This document shows, one piece after another, positions 24,661 through 33,907 of a stretch of DNA of 64,000 nucleotides. Source of the stretch: JAAYAO01 sp051133435 (GTDB taxonomy: Bacteria > Actinomycetota > Actinomycetes > Propionibacteriales > Propionibacteriaceae). The stretch is taken from contig NZ_JBPGNY010000001.1 in the NCBI RefSeq assembly GCF_051133435.1, forward strand, positions 744,001 to 808,000. The letters are read 5' to 3'. The notes under the pieces are model-generated. The model saw nothing but the letters and a program-made list of their open reading frames with translations. It was not told the origin of the DNA and searched no databases. Each line of letters opens with the position of its first letter. Within the stretch, counting starts at the first letter, position 1. A program made the translations under genes and the position numbers.

Positions 24661-26355
24661 TCAACCCTCGGCGGACCCCACCGCGGGCGCACTGAGCCGA
24701 GCCGCAGCCGCCACTACAGCGAAGGTCAGCGACCCGACGAACCACGCCCACACCGGGTCGGGGGCCACGACCGCGATCACGGTGATCGCGATCAGCACCG
24801 GCACGCGCAGCCCCGGTAGGCCCAGTTCCGTTCCGGAGGGGCCGGGGGCCAGCCAGGCATGCACCACGGTCCAGGCCCCCAGACCGAGCAGAATCACCAC
24901 CAAGTCGACCCACTCGACCTCGGACCGCACCCGCAGAAATACCGCCGCGGCAGCCAGCACCGCCACCAGCAGGGTCAACCACGGCGCCCCGAGTCGGCGC
25001 AGCCCGGCCCACCGGCGCCATCGCGCGAAGTGGCCGAGCAACACCAGCAAGCAGGCGGTCATCGCCGTGGCGGTGGCCGAGGCATCGGTACCGCGGTCGA
25101 GCAGGCTGCCGCGCAACCAGGGCAGGCCCACCCAGGCGTGCACCACCCCGACCACGACGCTCACCACCACCCCGGCGAGCCAGGACGGCCAACCGCGCCA
25201 CCGGGTCACCAGCACTGCGGCCGCCGCGCAGGCACCCCACCAGGCAACGGTGGTCAGGGCAGCCGACCAGGCCGGGTGATCGCCGCGCCACCATCCGGAT
25301 GCACCGGCCAGCAACAACGCCGCCGGCCAGGTGGTGGCCACCGTGCCGACCACTGCCACGGCTGCGGCACCTGCCCGAGAACCGGAACGCCACCACAACC
25401 GAGCCCCGATCAACAACCCGGCCACGAGCAGCACGCCGATGAGCCCGGCCGGTAACAGGTCTTCACGATCGATGAGCTGACGGGTGTCACGCAGCAGGCT
25501 CCGCGCCACCTCCGCCGAGACCTCCCCCTCGACCACCCTCAGCAAACGCGGCTGCTGCTGATCGGGCGGGTAGCTCAGGGTCGGATCCAGATCCAGCAAT
25601 GCCGCCGACAGGTCGGCCAGATCCAGCGAACCGGTGCGCTCGTCGCGACCGACCAGCATTCCGGAATCCTCGGCATTCGTGCGGTACACCAGTTGCGGAC
25701 GCCGCCCATCGCGATCCGGCCCCAGCCCGGCGACGATCACGGTGACGTCATCGCGCCCGGCCAGTTCGGCGAGCACGGTATCGGCGTCCTCACGGGTGGG
25801 CGCGGCAATGAAGGTGAGCGGACATTCCAGCACCTGCCCCGAGGCGGTGAACTGTTCGAAGGGTTGGTACACCGACACGGTGCCGTCGCGGCGGGCTCCG
25901 GCCAATGCCGCTTCGGGGCCCACCGCGGCGGTACAGCCGGTCGTGACTTCAGCCAGGGAGCCGAGCCGGCCACCGGCATACTCCTGCAGTTCGTGCCAAT
26001 CGGCGATCGCCCCATCGGGGGTGACTTCGGGGTGACAGATCGGACCGGTTTCGACCACCTCACCGGCACTGATGCTGGCGAAACCGGCCGCGGCGCACTG
26101 GTCGGGCCCGGTGGGCACCCGCAGCACCCCGACTTGGGCGTTACCCCGATCGAGGACGGACGCGGCCTCGTCGCTCACCGCCGGCTGGGTCTCGACCCCC
26201 AGCACCACCACCTGGGTGGTGGAGAACGGTGAGGTCACCGACTCCGGGGGCTGGGGCGCGAACAGCCATCTGGCCAGCAGCAGGCCGGCGACCACCAGGA
26301 CGACCAGCCCGGCAACTCGCCCCGGACGGAAACGGCTCTGCGGGGCGGACGCCAT
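24661..26355 (-). CDS. Polytopic membrane protein of unknown function, coupled to purQ
   Basis: A 564-residue protein I do not recognise. A first membrane helix (VAGLVVLVVAGLLLARWLF) is followed by an outside domain of about 270 residues (TQVVVLGVETQP, GQVLECPLTFIAAP, DDVTVIVAGLGPDRDG) and then about 8-10 helices beginning near LIGVLLVAGLLIGARLWW. The external part discusses no clear active site, but the VIVAGLGPDRDG and DEAASVLDRG segments hint at an alkaline-phosphatase-like or nucleotide-fold remnant (speculative). Its ATG shares one base with the purQ stop (TGATG), so it is translated with purQ. It converges on the dioxygenase gene 2 nt away. Confidence 0.82.
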   Translation of the reverse strand: MASAPQSRFRPGRVAGLVVLVVAGLLLARWLFAPQPPESVTSPFSTTQVVVLGVETQPAVSDEAASVLDRGNAQVGVLRVPTGPDQCAAAGFASISAGEVVETGPICHPEVTPDGAIADWHELQEYAGGRLGSLAEVTTGCTAAVGPEAALAGARRDGTVSVYQPFEQFTASGQVLECPLTFIAAPTREDADTVLAELAGRDDVTVIVAGLGPDRDGRRPQLVYRTNAEDSGMLVGRDERTGSLDLADLSAALLDLDPTLSYPPDQQQPRLLRVVEGEVSAEVARSLLRDTRQLIDREDLLPAGLIGVLLVAGLLIGARLWWRSGSRAGAAAVAVVGTVATTWPAALLLAGASGWWRGDHPAWSAALTTVAWWGACAAAAVLVTRWRGWPSWLAGVVVSVVVGVVHAWVGLPWLRGSLLDRGTDASATATAMTACLLVLLGHFARWRRWAGLRRLGAPWLTLLVAVLAAAAVFLRVRSEVEWVDLVVILLGLGAWTVVHAWLAPGPSGTELGLPGLRVPVLIAITVIAVVAPDPVWAWFVGSLTFAVVAAAARLSAPAVGSAEG

Positions 26356-27035
26356 CAACTCGCGGCGACTGCCAGGAAGCTGCGCACCGATTCGAAGAAC
26401 AACCGGCCGTCGGTGGTGGGGCTGGTGATCGCTTCGACGTTGTGTTCCGGGTGCGGCATCAGGCCGACGACATTGCCGCGGGCATTGGTGATGCCGGCGA
26501 TGTCGCGGGCCGAGCCGTTGGGGTTGCCGCCGATGTAGCGGAAGACCACCTGCTGTTCGCCCTCGAGCCGGTCGAGAGTGTCCTCGTCGGCGACATAGCG
26601 ACCCTCGCCGTTCTTCAGCGCGATGGTGATTTCCTGACCGGGGCTGAACCGGGCGGTCCACACCGTGTCGTTGGTTTCCACCCGCAAGCCTTGGTCACGG
26701 CACACGAAGGTCTGGCAGTCGTTGCGGATCAGCGCGCCGGGCAGCAGGTGGGCCTCACAGAGCACCTGGAAACCGTTGCAGATCCCCAGCACCGGCATGC
26801 CGTCCTTGGCCTTGCGGATCACCTCGTCCATCACCGGCGAGAACCGGGCGATCGCACCGGCGCGCAGATAATCACCGTAGGAAAACCCACCGGGCAGGAT
26901 CACCGCGTCGACCCCCTTGAGGTCGGGATCGCTGTGCCACAGGGCAACCGGCTCACCGCCGGTCAGTTTCACCGCCCGCGCGGCATCCCGGTCGTCCAGG
27001 GTGCCGGGGAAGGTGACGATACCGATTCGGGTCAC
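26355..27035 (-). CDS. purQ: Phosphoribosylformylglycinamidine synthase subunit PurQ
   Basis: A 226-residue class I glutamine amidotransferase that supplies ammonia to PurL. The catalytic cysteine is in GICNGFQVL, and the His/Glu pair is in MPHPEHN near the C-terminus. LPGGFSYGDYLR is the family signature. The GTG start overlaps the purS stop by 4 nt, and its own stop overlaps the following membrane protein gene. It is normally beside purL, but here purL is 24 kb away. Confidence 0.97.
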   Translation of the reverse strand: MTRIGIVTFPGTLDDRDAARAVKLTGGEPVALWHSDPDLKGVDAVILPGGFSYGDYLRAGAIARFSPVMDEVIRKAKDGMPVLGICNGFQVLCEAHLLPGALIRNDCQTFVCRDQGLRVETNDTVWTARFSPGQEITIALKNGEGRYVADEDTLDRLEGEQQVVFRYIGGNPNGSARDIAGITNARGNVVGLMPHPEHNVEAITSPTTDGRLFFESVRSFLAVAAS

Positions 27036-27328
27036 TGCACGTCCTTTGAACCAGCAGCCTTTGAAACAGCAGCGTCACCCGACTGCCCATCGTCGACCCG
27101 CACGGTGAAGGTCTCGATCACGGTGTTGGCCAACAGCCGTTCGGCGGCCTCGTTGATCTCGGCCAACCGCTCGTCGGTGACCTCACCCTCGACGTCGATC
27201 TCGAACCGCTTGCCCTGCCGGACGGTCAATCCGGGAAAGCCGAGTCGGGACAATGCCCCGGTCACTGCCTTGCCCTGCGGATCGAGGATCTCGGGCTTGG
27301 GCATCACGTCAACCACTACACGCGCCAT
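27032..27328 (-). CDS. purS: Phosphoribosylformylglycinamidine synthase subunit PurS
   Basis: A 98-residue small subunit that bridges PurL and PurQ. It has the PurS pattern VVVDVMPKPEILDPQGKAV, then KRFEIDVEG and a C-terminal extension of about 15 residues rich in Asp/Ser beyond the usual 80-85. It overlaps purQ (GTGA) and follows purC by 24 bp. Confidence 0.95.
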   Translation of the reverse strand: MARVVVDVMPKPEILDPQGKAVTGALSRLGFPGLTVRQGKRFEIDVEGEVTDERLAEINEAAERLLANTVIETFTVRVDDGQSGDAAVSKAAGSKDVQ

Positions 27329-27352
27329 ATCGCTGATCCTATCGCTATTCCC

Positions 27353-28228
27353 TCAGGCTTCGAACGTCCGACCGGTGAGGCGCTCGTAGGCCTCGACATA
27401 CCGGCTTCGGGTGGCGTGGACGATCTCCTCCGGCAGGGCCGGCGGGGCCTCGCCGGAGGCCCGGTCCCAGCCCGATTCGTGAGCCAGCCAATCACGGACG
27501 AACTGTTTGTCGAAGCTCGGCAGGGCGCCGCCGGGGGTCCACGCCTCGGCGTCCCAGAATCGGGACGAGTCGGGGGTCAGCACCTCGTCGGCGAGCACCA
27601 GGGTGCCGTCGGCCCGATGCCCGAACTCGAACTTGGTGTCGGCCAGGATGATCCCCCGGTGGCGGGCGATTTCCTCGGCGCGGGCATAGATGTCCAGGGT
27701 GCGGGTGCGCAGTTCCTCGGCGACCTCGGTGCCGACGGTGTCGACCAAGGTCGCGAAGTCGATGTTCTCGTCGTGGTCACCGACCGCGGCCTTGGCGGCC
27801 GGGGTGAAGATCGGTTCGGGCAACCGCGAGCCGTCGACCAGTCCCTCGGGCAGCGGCACCCCGCACACCGACCGGGATCGCTGGTACTCGACCCAGCCCG
27901 ACCCGGTCAGGTAGCCGCGGGCCACGCACTCCACCGGCACCATCTCGAGCTTCTCGCAGATCACCGCCCGACCCCGGACGGCCTCGGGTACCTCGGTCGA
28001 CAGCACGTGATTGTCGATGCCGAGCTTGTCGAACCACCACAGCGACAGTTGGGTGAGGACGGCCCCCTTGTCGGGGATCGGGGTCGCCAGGACGTAGTCG
28101 TAGGCCGAGATCGCATCGGTGGCGACCATCAAGATCCGCTCCACCCCGTCGGCGGCGTCGAGGGCGTACAGTTCCCGCACCTTGCCCTGATGAATCAGCG
28201 GCAGGTCGTCGATCAGGCGATTGCTCAC
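27353..28228 (-). CDS. purC: SAICAR synthase (phosphoribosylaminoimidazole-succinocarboxamide synthase)
   Basis: A 291-residue enzyme that ligates aspartate to CAIR. It has HQGKVRELYAL, TDAISAYDYVL, the conserved VECVARGYLTGSGW and the IILADTKFEFG and LTPDSSRFWD motifs. The length is that of the larger actinobacterial/eukaryotic-like type. GTG start. It begins the purC-purS-purQ unit. Confidence 0.97.
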   Translation of the reverse strand: MSNRLIDDLPLIHQGKVRELYALDAADGVERILMVATDAISAYDYVLATPIPDKGAVLTQLSLWWFDKLGIDNHVLSTEVPEAVRGRAVICEKLEMVPVECVARGYLTGSGWVEYQRSRSVCGVPLPEGLVDGSRLPEPIFTPAAKAAVGDHDENIDFATLVDTVGTEVAEELRTRTLDIYARAEEIARHRGIILADTKFEFGHRADGTLVLADEVLTPDSSRFWDAEAWTPGGALPSFDKQFVRDWLAHESGWDRASGEAPPALPEEIVHATRSRYVEAYERLTGRTFEA

Positions 28229-28265
28229 CCGCCCAGTCTGTCAGGTACCGGCGAGCCCCGGTTCA

Positions 28266-29075
28266 TCAGACGTCACGCCGGACGGTGAAGATCGCACCGA
28301 GCAGCGCGGGCACCACACACCACCCGAGCAGCACCAGCACCGATCCCCATTGCGGGAAGGGATCGGCCGGGGAGCCCGCCAACGGGTTCGTCACCCCGAT
28401 GCTGACCATGGTTGCCGCACTCGGCATCAGGTTGTGCAGGATCGTCCAGATCCCGGCATCGGGGTAGAACTGGGTCAACGCCATGAAGACCGCCGTCGCG
28501 ATGGGTTCGAGGATGTAGGCGAACCCGACCCCGAGCAGCACCGCGGCGATCATATTGCGCACCAGAATGCCGAAGCCCATGCCCAACAGGGCCCACAGAC
28601 CCATCGTCAGCGAGCTCATCGCCAGGATCTTCCAGGTCTCGGCCTCATCGAGCAGCAAGGGGGCATCGTTCATCGTCAGGAACGGAATCGAGACGGCGTA
28701 ACCGGCCAGATTGCCCAGCACGCCCATCACCAATCCGACGAGGAAGACCATCAGGGCCTTGGCGCCCACCACGATGAATCGGTGCGGGACGGCCAGGTAG
28801 CTGTCGATCAGGGTCTTGTGCCGGTATTCGTTGCTCATCGCCAGCGCCCCGACGATCAGTGCCGGAATCCGGGCCATCTGATGGCCCGCGGTCCACACCG
28901 CCGGCGGGATGGACGGATCGTTGAAGATGATCCCGGGGTCGCCGGTGGCGAACTGGAAGAGCGCGCCGAAGCCCACCCCTCCGATGATCATCAGCAGCAC
29001 CACCAGGCCGAGCATGATCCACATCATTTTGGTGGTGGCCATCTTCAGCCACTCGGACTTCAATGCGCCGATCAT
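28266..29075 (-). CDS. ABC-2 type exporter permease
   Basis: A 269-residue permease with about six membrane helices (MWIMLGLVVLLMIIGGVGF first). The pattern ALKSEWLKMATTK at the N-terminus and EYRHKTLIDSYLAVP after the second helix is typical of ABC-2 permeases paired with CcmA-like ATPases for drugs, lantibiotics or lipids. It overlaps the ATPase gene by 4 nt. The substrate is unknown. Confidence 0.9.
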   Translation of the reverse strand: MIGALKSEWLKMATTKMMWIMLGLVVLLMIIGGVGFGALFQFATGDPGIIFNDPSIPPAVWTAGHQMARIPALIVGALAMSNEYRHKTLIDSYLAVPHRFIVVGAKALMVFLVGLVMGVLGNLAGYAVSIPFLTMNDAPLLLDEAETWKILAMSSLTMGLWALLGMGFGILVRNMIAAVLLGVGFAYILEPIATAVFMALTQFYPDAGIWTILHNLMPSAATMVSIGVTNPLAGSPADPFPQWGSVLVLLGWCVVPALLGAIFTVRRDV

Positions 29076-30022
29076 GCTTGGGCCCCCAACATCCGGAAGA
29101 AGTTCTGCTCCAGGTCCACCTTCTGGACGGTGATCTCCCAGACCGGGATGCCCGCGGCGAACAGGTCGTCACCGACCCGGCGGGGATCGGCCCCCGACAC
29201 CAACAGACAGGGTCCGTGCCGATCGGAATGGTTGATGACCTGGTAGCCACGCTGCGCCAGCATCTGGCCGGTGCGGGCCAGGTCGGCGGTGCGTACCCGC
29301 ACCGCGGCATCGTTGAGTTCCAACTCGGCCAGGGTGCCCTGGTAACGCACCTTGCCCTTGCCGATCACAACCAGATCGTCGGCGGTGGCTTCGATCTCGG
29401 CCAGCATGTGTGACGAGACCAGTACCACCCGGCCCCGGGACGCGTAGTCGCGCAGAAAGGTGCGCAGCCAGCGGATTCCCTCGGGGTCGAGGCCGTTGGC
29501 CGGCTCGTCCAGGATCAGGTAGTCGGGGTCGCCGAGCAGGGCCGCGGCCAGCGCCAGCCGCTGCCGCATGCCCATCGAGTAGCCGCCGGCCTTGCGCTTG
29601 GCGGCCGGGGTCAGGTCGACCAGATGCAGCAGCTCGTCCACCCGATGATCGGACGCCCCACAGGTCGCGGCCAGTACCCGCAGGTGGTCGCGTCCGGAAC
29701 GTCCGGGGTGGAAGTTCGCCTCGATCGCGGTGCCGACGGTCTGCTTCGGCTGGGGCAGGTCGACGTAGCGCGTGTCACCGAAGGTGGCGGTGCCACCATG
29801 GGCTGCGGCCAGCCCGACCAGTACTCGCATCGTGGTGGTCTTGCCGGCGCCGTTGGGGCCCAGGAAACCGGTCACCCGGCCGGGATGAACGTCGAAGGAG
29901 ACGTCATCCACCGCAGTCACCTCGCCGAACCGTTTGACCAGATTCCTGATCCGAATGGGTGGAATCCGGTGCCCGGGGGGTGGCTGGTCGGCCGCCCTGC
30001 GCGGGTGCTGCTGTATTTGCAT
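29072..30022 (-). CDS. ABC exporter ATPase (CcmA-like)
   Basis: A 316-residue ATPase with Walker A GPNGAGKTT, signature YSMGMRQR, Walker B LILDEPANGLDP and switch histidine SSHML. The C-terminal 90 residues after the ATPase core (VRTADLARTGQMLAQRG) are the small regulatory domain common in DrrA-type ATPases. The first 25 residues are proline- and arginine-rich and may be overlong. It is divergent from the lipid kinase gene with a 27-bp gap. Confidence 0.9.
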   Translation of the reverse strand: MQIQQHPRRAADQPPPGHRIPPIRIRNLVKRFGEVTAVDDVSFDVHPGRVTGFLGPNGAGKTTTMRVLVGLAAAHGGTATFGDTRYVDLPQPKQTVGTAIEANFHPGRSGRDHLRVLAATCGASDHRVDELLHLVDLTPAAKRKAGGYSMGMRQRLALAAALLGDPDYLILDEPANGLDPEGIRWLRTFLRDYASRGRVVLVSSHMLAEIEATADDLVVIGKGKVRYQGTLAELELNDAAVRVRTADLARTGQMLAQRGYQVINHSDRHGPCLLVSGADPRRVGDDLFAAGIPVWEITVQKVDLEQNFFRMLGAQA

Positions 30023-30036
30023 AGCAGGACCCTAAC

Positions 30037-30052
30037 TAGAATTCGGGCCATG
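30037..30052 (+). promoter_or_regulatory. Putative -10 box of a leaderless lipid kinase transcript
   Basis: TAGAAT (30037-30042) lies exactly 7 nt before the ATG and no ribosome-binding site is present. The divergent gene leaves little room for a leader. A clear -35 is not visible at the ideal spacing. Confidence 0.45.
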
Positions 30053-31015
30053 TCTCTTCTCGCCGTTGTTTACAACCCGATCAAAGTCGACCTCGATGCC
30101 CTGCGCGCTGCGGTGGAGAAGGCCGAATCCGAGCACGGGTGGGAGCCCAGCCTGTGGCTGGAGACCACCGAGGACGATCCAGGTTGCGGCCCGGCCGAGG
30201 AAGCGGTCGAGCGCGGGGCCGACGTGGTGCTGGCCTGCGGCGGCGACGGCACCGTACGCGCGGTGGGTGAGGGCCTGCGTGGCACCGATACCGCGCTGGC
30301 GCTGTTGCCGGCCGGTACCGGCAACCTGCTGGCCCGCAATATGGGCATGGATGTCACCGACATCGACCGGGCCGTGGACGTGGCCTTCACCGGCACCGAC
30401 CGGCGGATCGACGTCGGCATCGCCGACATGTTCGCCGCCGACGGCAAACACCAGCGGCACACCTTCCTGGTGATGGCCGGGGTGGGCCTGGATGCGCAGA
30501 TGATCGTCAACACCGACGACGGGTTGAAGAAGAAGGTCGGCTGGTTGGCCTATGTGAAAGCGATCGCGGCCTCCCTGCCGGGTGGTCGCCGGTTGAAGCT
30601 GCGGATCCGACTGAACAAGGAGGCGACCTTCCGCACCCGGGCCCACACCCTGGTGATCGGCAATGTCGGCGAACTCGTCGGCAATATCCCGCTGCTGCCC
30701 GACGCCCAGATCGACGACGGGGTGCTCGACCTGGTCACCCTGCGACCCAAGGGCCCGATCGGCTGGATCCGGATCATGTGGACGGTGCTGGTGCAGAACA
30801 AGCTGATGCAGCGCGAGTACCGGGGTGCCCGAATCGGCGGCAAGGGTTCGAAGCACGCCCTGCACTACCGCACCGCACGCTCGGTGGAGGTGCAGGTGCA
30901 CAAGCCCGAGCCGCTGGAACTCGACGGTGACCTGTTCGGGGAGATGCGCAGCTTCGCGGTGCAGGTCGATCCGTTGGCGCTGACCCTGAAGATGCCCCCG
31001 GCCGGCGACGACTGA
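30050..31015 (+). CDS. Diacylglycerol kinase-family lipid kinase
   Basis: A 321-residue DAGK-catalytic-domain protein. It has the nucleotide motif ACGGDGTVRAVGEGL followed by LLPAGTGNLLARNMG, and the C-terminal domain with LVIGNVGELVGNIPLLPDA and LDGDLFGEMRSFAVQV. It would phosphorylate diacylglycerol or a related lipid (YegS/DgkB-like). The start is the ATG at 30050; longer readings run through the divergent ABC gene. It converges on purB with a 25-bp gap. Confidence 0.9.
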   Translation: MSLLAVVYNPIKVDLDALRAAVEKAESEHGWEPSLWLETTEDDPGCGPAEEAVERGADVVLACGGDGTVRAVGEGLRGTDTALALLPAGTGNLLARNMGMDVTDIDRAVDVAFTGTDRRIDVGIADMFAADGKHQRHTFLVMAGVGLDAQMIVNTDDGLKKKVGWLAYVKAIAASLPGGRRLKLRIRLNKEATFRTRAHTLVIGNVGELVGNIPLLPDAQIDDGVLDLVTLRPKGPIGWIRIMWTVLVQNKLMQREYRGARIGGKGSKHALHYRTARSVEVQVHKPEPLELDGDLFGEMRSFAVQVDPLALTLKMPPAGDD

Positions 31016-31040
31016 TCAGCCCCGGACGGACGGCAGCCGG

Positions 31041-32477
31041 TTACAGCACCGAGCCGGGCAGGTATCCGGCCGCCTCCGGGTGGGCCGCGGCGAGTTCCTC
31101 GACCCGGGCAACGAGTCGGGACACCTGGTCACCGGCGGTACCGGTCAGGGCCAGCGGGTCGGCCAGAGCAGCGGCGAGAGTGTCCCGGTCCAGGCCGCCG
31201 AGCCGCTCGTCGGCGGCCAGTCGGTCGATCAGGTCGTTGTCGGAGCGTCCGGTTTCGCGCATCTCCAGGGCCACCGCGACGGCGTGTTCCTTGATCGCCT
31301 CGTGGGCGGCTTCGCGGCCGACCCCGTGCCGCACCGCGGCCATCAGCACTTTGGTGGTGGCCAGGAAGGGCAGGTAGCGCTGCAGTTCGGCCTCGATCAC
31401 CGCCGGGAAGGCGCCGAAGTCGCGCAGCACGGTGAGGAAGGTTTCGAACAACCCGTCCAGGGCGAAGAAGGCGTCCGGCAGTGCGACCCGGCGCACCACC
31501 GAGCAGGACACGTCGCCCTCGTTCCACTGATCACCGGCCAGTTCGCCGACCATCGACACATATCCGCGGACGATCACGGCCAGGCCGTTGACCCGTTCAC
31601 AGGAACGGGTGTTCATCTTGTGCGGCATCGCCGAGGAACCGACCTGGCCGGGTTGGAAGCCCTCGGTGACCAGTTCGTGGCCGGCCATCAGCCGGATCGA
31701 GGTGGCCACATTGGACGGCGCGGCCGCGACCTGGGCCAGCGCGGTGACCACGTCGTAGTCGAGCGAGCGGGGGTACACCTGCCCGGTGGAGGTCAACACA
31801 TTCGGTACCCCGAGGTGGGCGGTGACCCGCCCTTCCAGGTCGGCCAGCGCGTCGGCGTCGCCGTTGAGCAGGTCGAGCATGTCCTGGCTGGTGCCGACCG
31901 GCCCCTTGATGCCGCGCAGTGGGTAGCGCTCGAGCAGTTCGGTGATGCGGCGGTGGGCGATCAGCAACTCGTCGGTGGCGGTGGCGAAGCGCTTGCCGAG
32001 GGTGGTAACCTGGGCGGCCACATTGTGTGACCGGCCGGCGATCGCCCGGTCGGCGTATTCGGCCGCGATCCGGGCCAGCTGCACCAGGGTCGCCACGATC
32101 CGGTCGCGGACGAGTGCCAGGGCGTGCACCACCTGGAGCTGTTCCACGTTCTCGGTCAGGTCGCGGCTGGTCATCCCCTTGTGGACGTGTTCGTGCCCGG
32201 CCAGGGCGTTGAACTCCTCGATCCGGGCCTTCACGTCGTGTTTGGTGACCCGTTCCCGGTCGGCAATCGAGGTCAGATCCACTTGGTCGATCACCGCGCG
32301 GTAATCGTCGATCACCTGGTTCGGGTCGGCGCCGCCGAAGTCGACACCGAGGTCGCGCTGGGCCTCCAGTACCGCGATCCACAGTTGCCGTTCGGCGATG
32401 ATCTTCTGTTCCGGCGACCAGATCTGCAACATCTGCGCCGAGGCGTAGCGGGTGGCCAGCACATTGGGGACGGTCAT
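31041..32477 (-). CDS. purB: Adenylosuccinate lyase
   Basis: A 478-residue enzyme that removes fumarate from SAICAR and adenylosuccinate. The fumarase/aspartase-family signature GSSAMPHKMNTRSCERVNGL is visible in part (SSAMPHKMN), with TSRDLTENVEQLQV and GPVGTSQDMLDLL. The ATG at 32477 has AAGGAG 7 nt upstream and shares one base with the purD stop, so purD and purB are coupled. Confidence 0.96.
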   Translation of the reverse strand: MTVPNVLATRYASAQMLQIWSPEQKIIAERQLWIAVLEAQRDLGVDFGGADPNQVIDDYRAVIDQVDLTSIADRERVTKHDVKARIEEFNALAGHEHVHKGMTSRDLTENVEQLQVVHALALVRDRIVATLVQLARIAAEYADRAIAGRSHNVAAQVTTLGKRFATATDELLIAHRRITELLERYPLRGIKGPVGTSQDMLDLLNGDADALADLEGRVTAHLGVPNVLTSTGQVYPRSLDYDVVTALAQVAAAPSNVATSIRLMAGHELVTEGFQPGQVGSSAMPHKMNTRSCERVNGLAVIVRGYVSMVGELAGDQWNEGDVSCSVVRRVALPDAFFALDGLFETFLTVLRDFGAFPAVIEAELQRYLPFLATTKVLMAAVRHGVGREAAHEAIKEHAVAVALEMRETGRSDNDLIDRLAADERLGGLDRDTLAAALADPLALTGTAGDQVSRLVARVEELAAAHPEAAGYLPGSVL

Positions 32478-33727
32478 CACAGGGCTCCTTCTGCCGCCTT
32501 GGCGGCGATGTCACGCCGGTAGTGGGCGCCTTCCAATCCGATTCGGGCGATCCGGTCGTAGGCCGCGGTGCGGGCATCGGTGAGGGTGTCCCCTTGGCCG
32601 ATCACGGCCAGCACCCGTCCCCCGGTGGCGCGCAGGGTGCCGTCGGCGTCCAGAGCGGTGCCGGCGTGAATCACCTCGGGCCCTTCGGCGCCGGTGAGTT
32701 CGCGTCCGGTGATGGTCGGGCCCGGGTAGCCCTCGTTGGCCAACACCACCGCGACCGCATAGCCGTCGGCGAACTCCAGCGGCGGCTGTTCGGCCAGGGT
32801 GCCGGTGGCGGCGGCGTACAGCACCTGGCCCAGGGGGCTGCGCAGCAGCGACAGCAGGGGTTGGGTCTCGGGGTCGCCGAAGCGGGCGTTGAACTCGATC
32901 ACCCGCACCCCGCGCGAGGTCAGCGCCAGGCCGGCGTAAACCAGCCCCACGAACGGCGTCCCGCGGCGGCGCAGTTCGTCCACGGTCGGCTGGATCACGG
33001 TGTCGACCACCTCGTCGACGAGCCCCTCGGGAGCCCACGGCAGCGGGGTGTAGGCCCCCATCCCGCCGGTGTTGGGGCCTTGGTCGGCGTCGAAAATGCG
33101 CTTGAAGTCCTGGGCCGGTTGCAGCGGCAGGACGGTGGTGCCGTCGCTGATCGCGAAGAGGCTGACCTCGGGGCCGTCGAGGAATTCCTCGATCACCACC
33201 TGTTCGCAGGAGGCGGCATGGGCCAGGGCTTCCTCGCGGTCGTCGGTGACCACGACGCCCTTGCCGGCGGCCAGGCCGTCGTCCTTGACCACATAGGTCG
33301 GGCCGAACCGGTCCAGGGCGGCGGCGGCCTCCTCGGGGGTGCGGCAGAGCACGGCTTCGGCGGTGGGCACCCCGGCCGCGGCCATGATCTCCTTCGCGAA
33401 GGCCTTGCTGCCCTCGAGCCGGGCGGCATCGGCATTCGGGCCGAAGCATGCAATTCCGGCCGCGCGCACAGCGTCCCCGATGCCGGCAACCAGGGGGGCC
33501 TCGGGGCCGATGATCACCAGGTTGGCACCGACCTCACGAGCCAGGTCGACCACGGCCGTCGGGTCGAGGGGATCGATCGGGTGCAGGGTGGCCACGTCGG
33601 ACATCCCCGGGTTACCGGGTGCGGCATGGATCGCGGTAACGGCCGGGTCGGCCGCACAGGCCAAGGCCAGCGCATGCTCACGCCCCCCGGACCCCAACAC
33701 AAGGACGGTAAGAACAGTGTGGCTCAC
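32477..33727 (-). CDS. purD: Phosphoribosylamine-glycine ligase
   Basis: A 416-residue ATP-grasp enzyme that makes GAR. It shows TVLVLGSGGREHALALA, VIGPEAPLVAGIGD, the ATP-grasp YVVKDDGLAAGKGVV and FNARFGDPETQPLL. I chose the GTG at 33727, which places VLVLGSGGREHAL about 9 residues in; longer readings pass through the neighbouring remnant. It is the first gene of purD-purB. Confidence 0.95.
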   Translation of the reverse strand: MSHTVLTVLVLGSGGREHALALACAADPAVTAIHAAPGNPGMSDVATLHPIDPLDPTAVVDLAREVGANLVIIGPEAPLVAGIGDAVRAAGIACFGPNADAARLEGSKAFAKEIMAAAGVPTAEAVLCRTPEEAAAALDRFGPTYVVKDDGLAAGKGVVVTDDREEALAHAASCEQVVIEEFLDGPEVSLFAISDGTTVLPLQPAQDFKRIFDADQGPNTGGMGAYTPLPWAPEGLVDEVVDTVIQPTVDELRRRGTPFVGLVYAGLALTSRGVRVIEFNARFGDPETQPLLSLLRSPLGQVLYAAATGTLAEQPPLEFADGYAVAVVLANEGYPGPTITGRELTGAEGPEVIHAGTALDADGTLRATGGRVLAVIGQGDTLTDARTAAYDRIARIGLEGAHYRRDIAAKAAEGAL

Positions 33728-33738
33728 AACCGGCAAGC

Positions 33739-33906
33739 CTAGGCCATCGCCCTGGCCGCCCGGAATCCGAACACCACCGAGGTCCCGATCGGAAACCCGC
33801 CGGACGGGTAGTAGGGGCCGGTGAAGACCGCCATCGAGTTGCCGGCCCCGGAGTAGGCGGTCCACATCGGTTGGTCGGAAAGCCCCGGATCCGGGTCGGC
33901 GCTCGG
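33739..33906 (-). pseudogene. 3' remnant of an FAD-dependent dehydrogenase (FAD_binding_2/KstD-like) gene
   Basis: Between purA and purD the minus strand reads MWTAYSGAGNSMAVFTGPYY and PSGGFPIGTSVVFGFRAARA before a TAG stop. This matches the end of flavoprotein dehydrogenases of the fumarate reductase/3-ketosteroid dehydrogenase type, which close with an AGN...YPG...G...FG...AA pattern. Only about 45-55 residues are present, with no start or FAD-binding N-terminus, so it is most likely a decayed gene tail. The match is from memory. Confidence 0.45.
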
Positions 33907-33907
33907 C

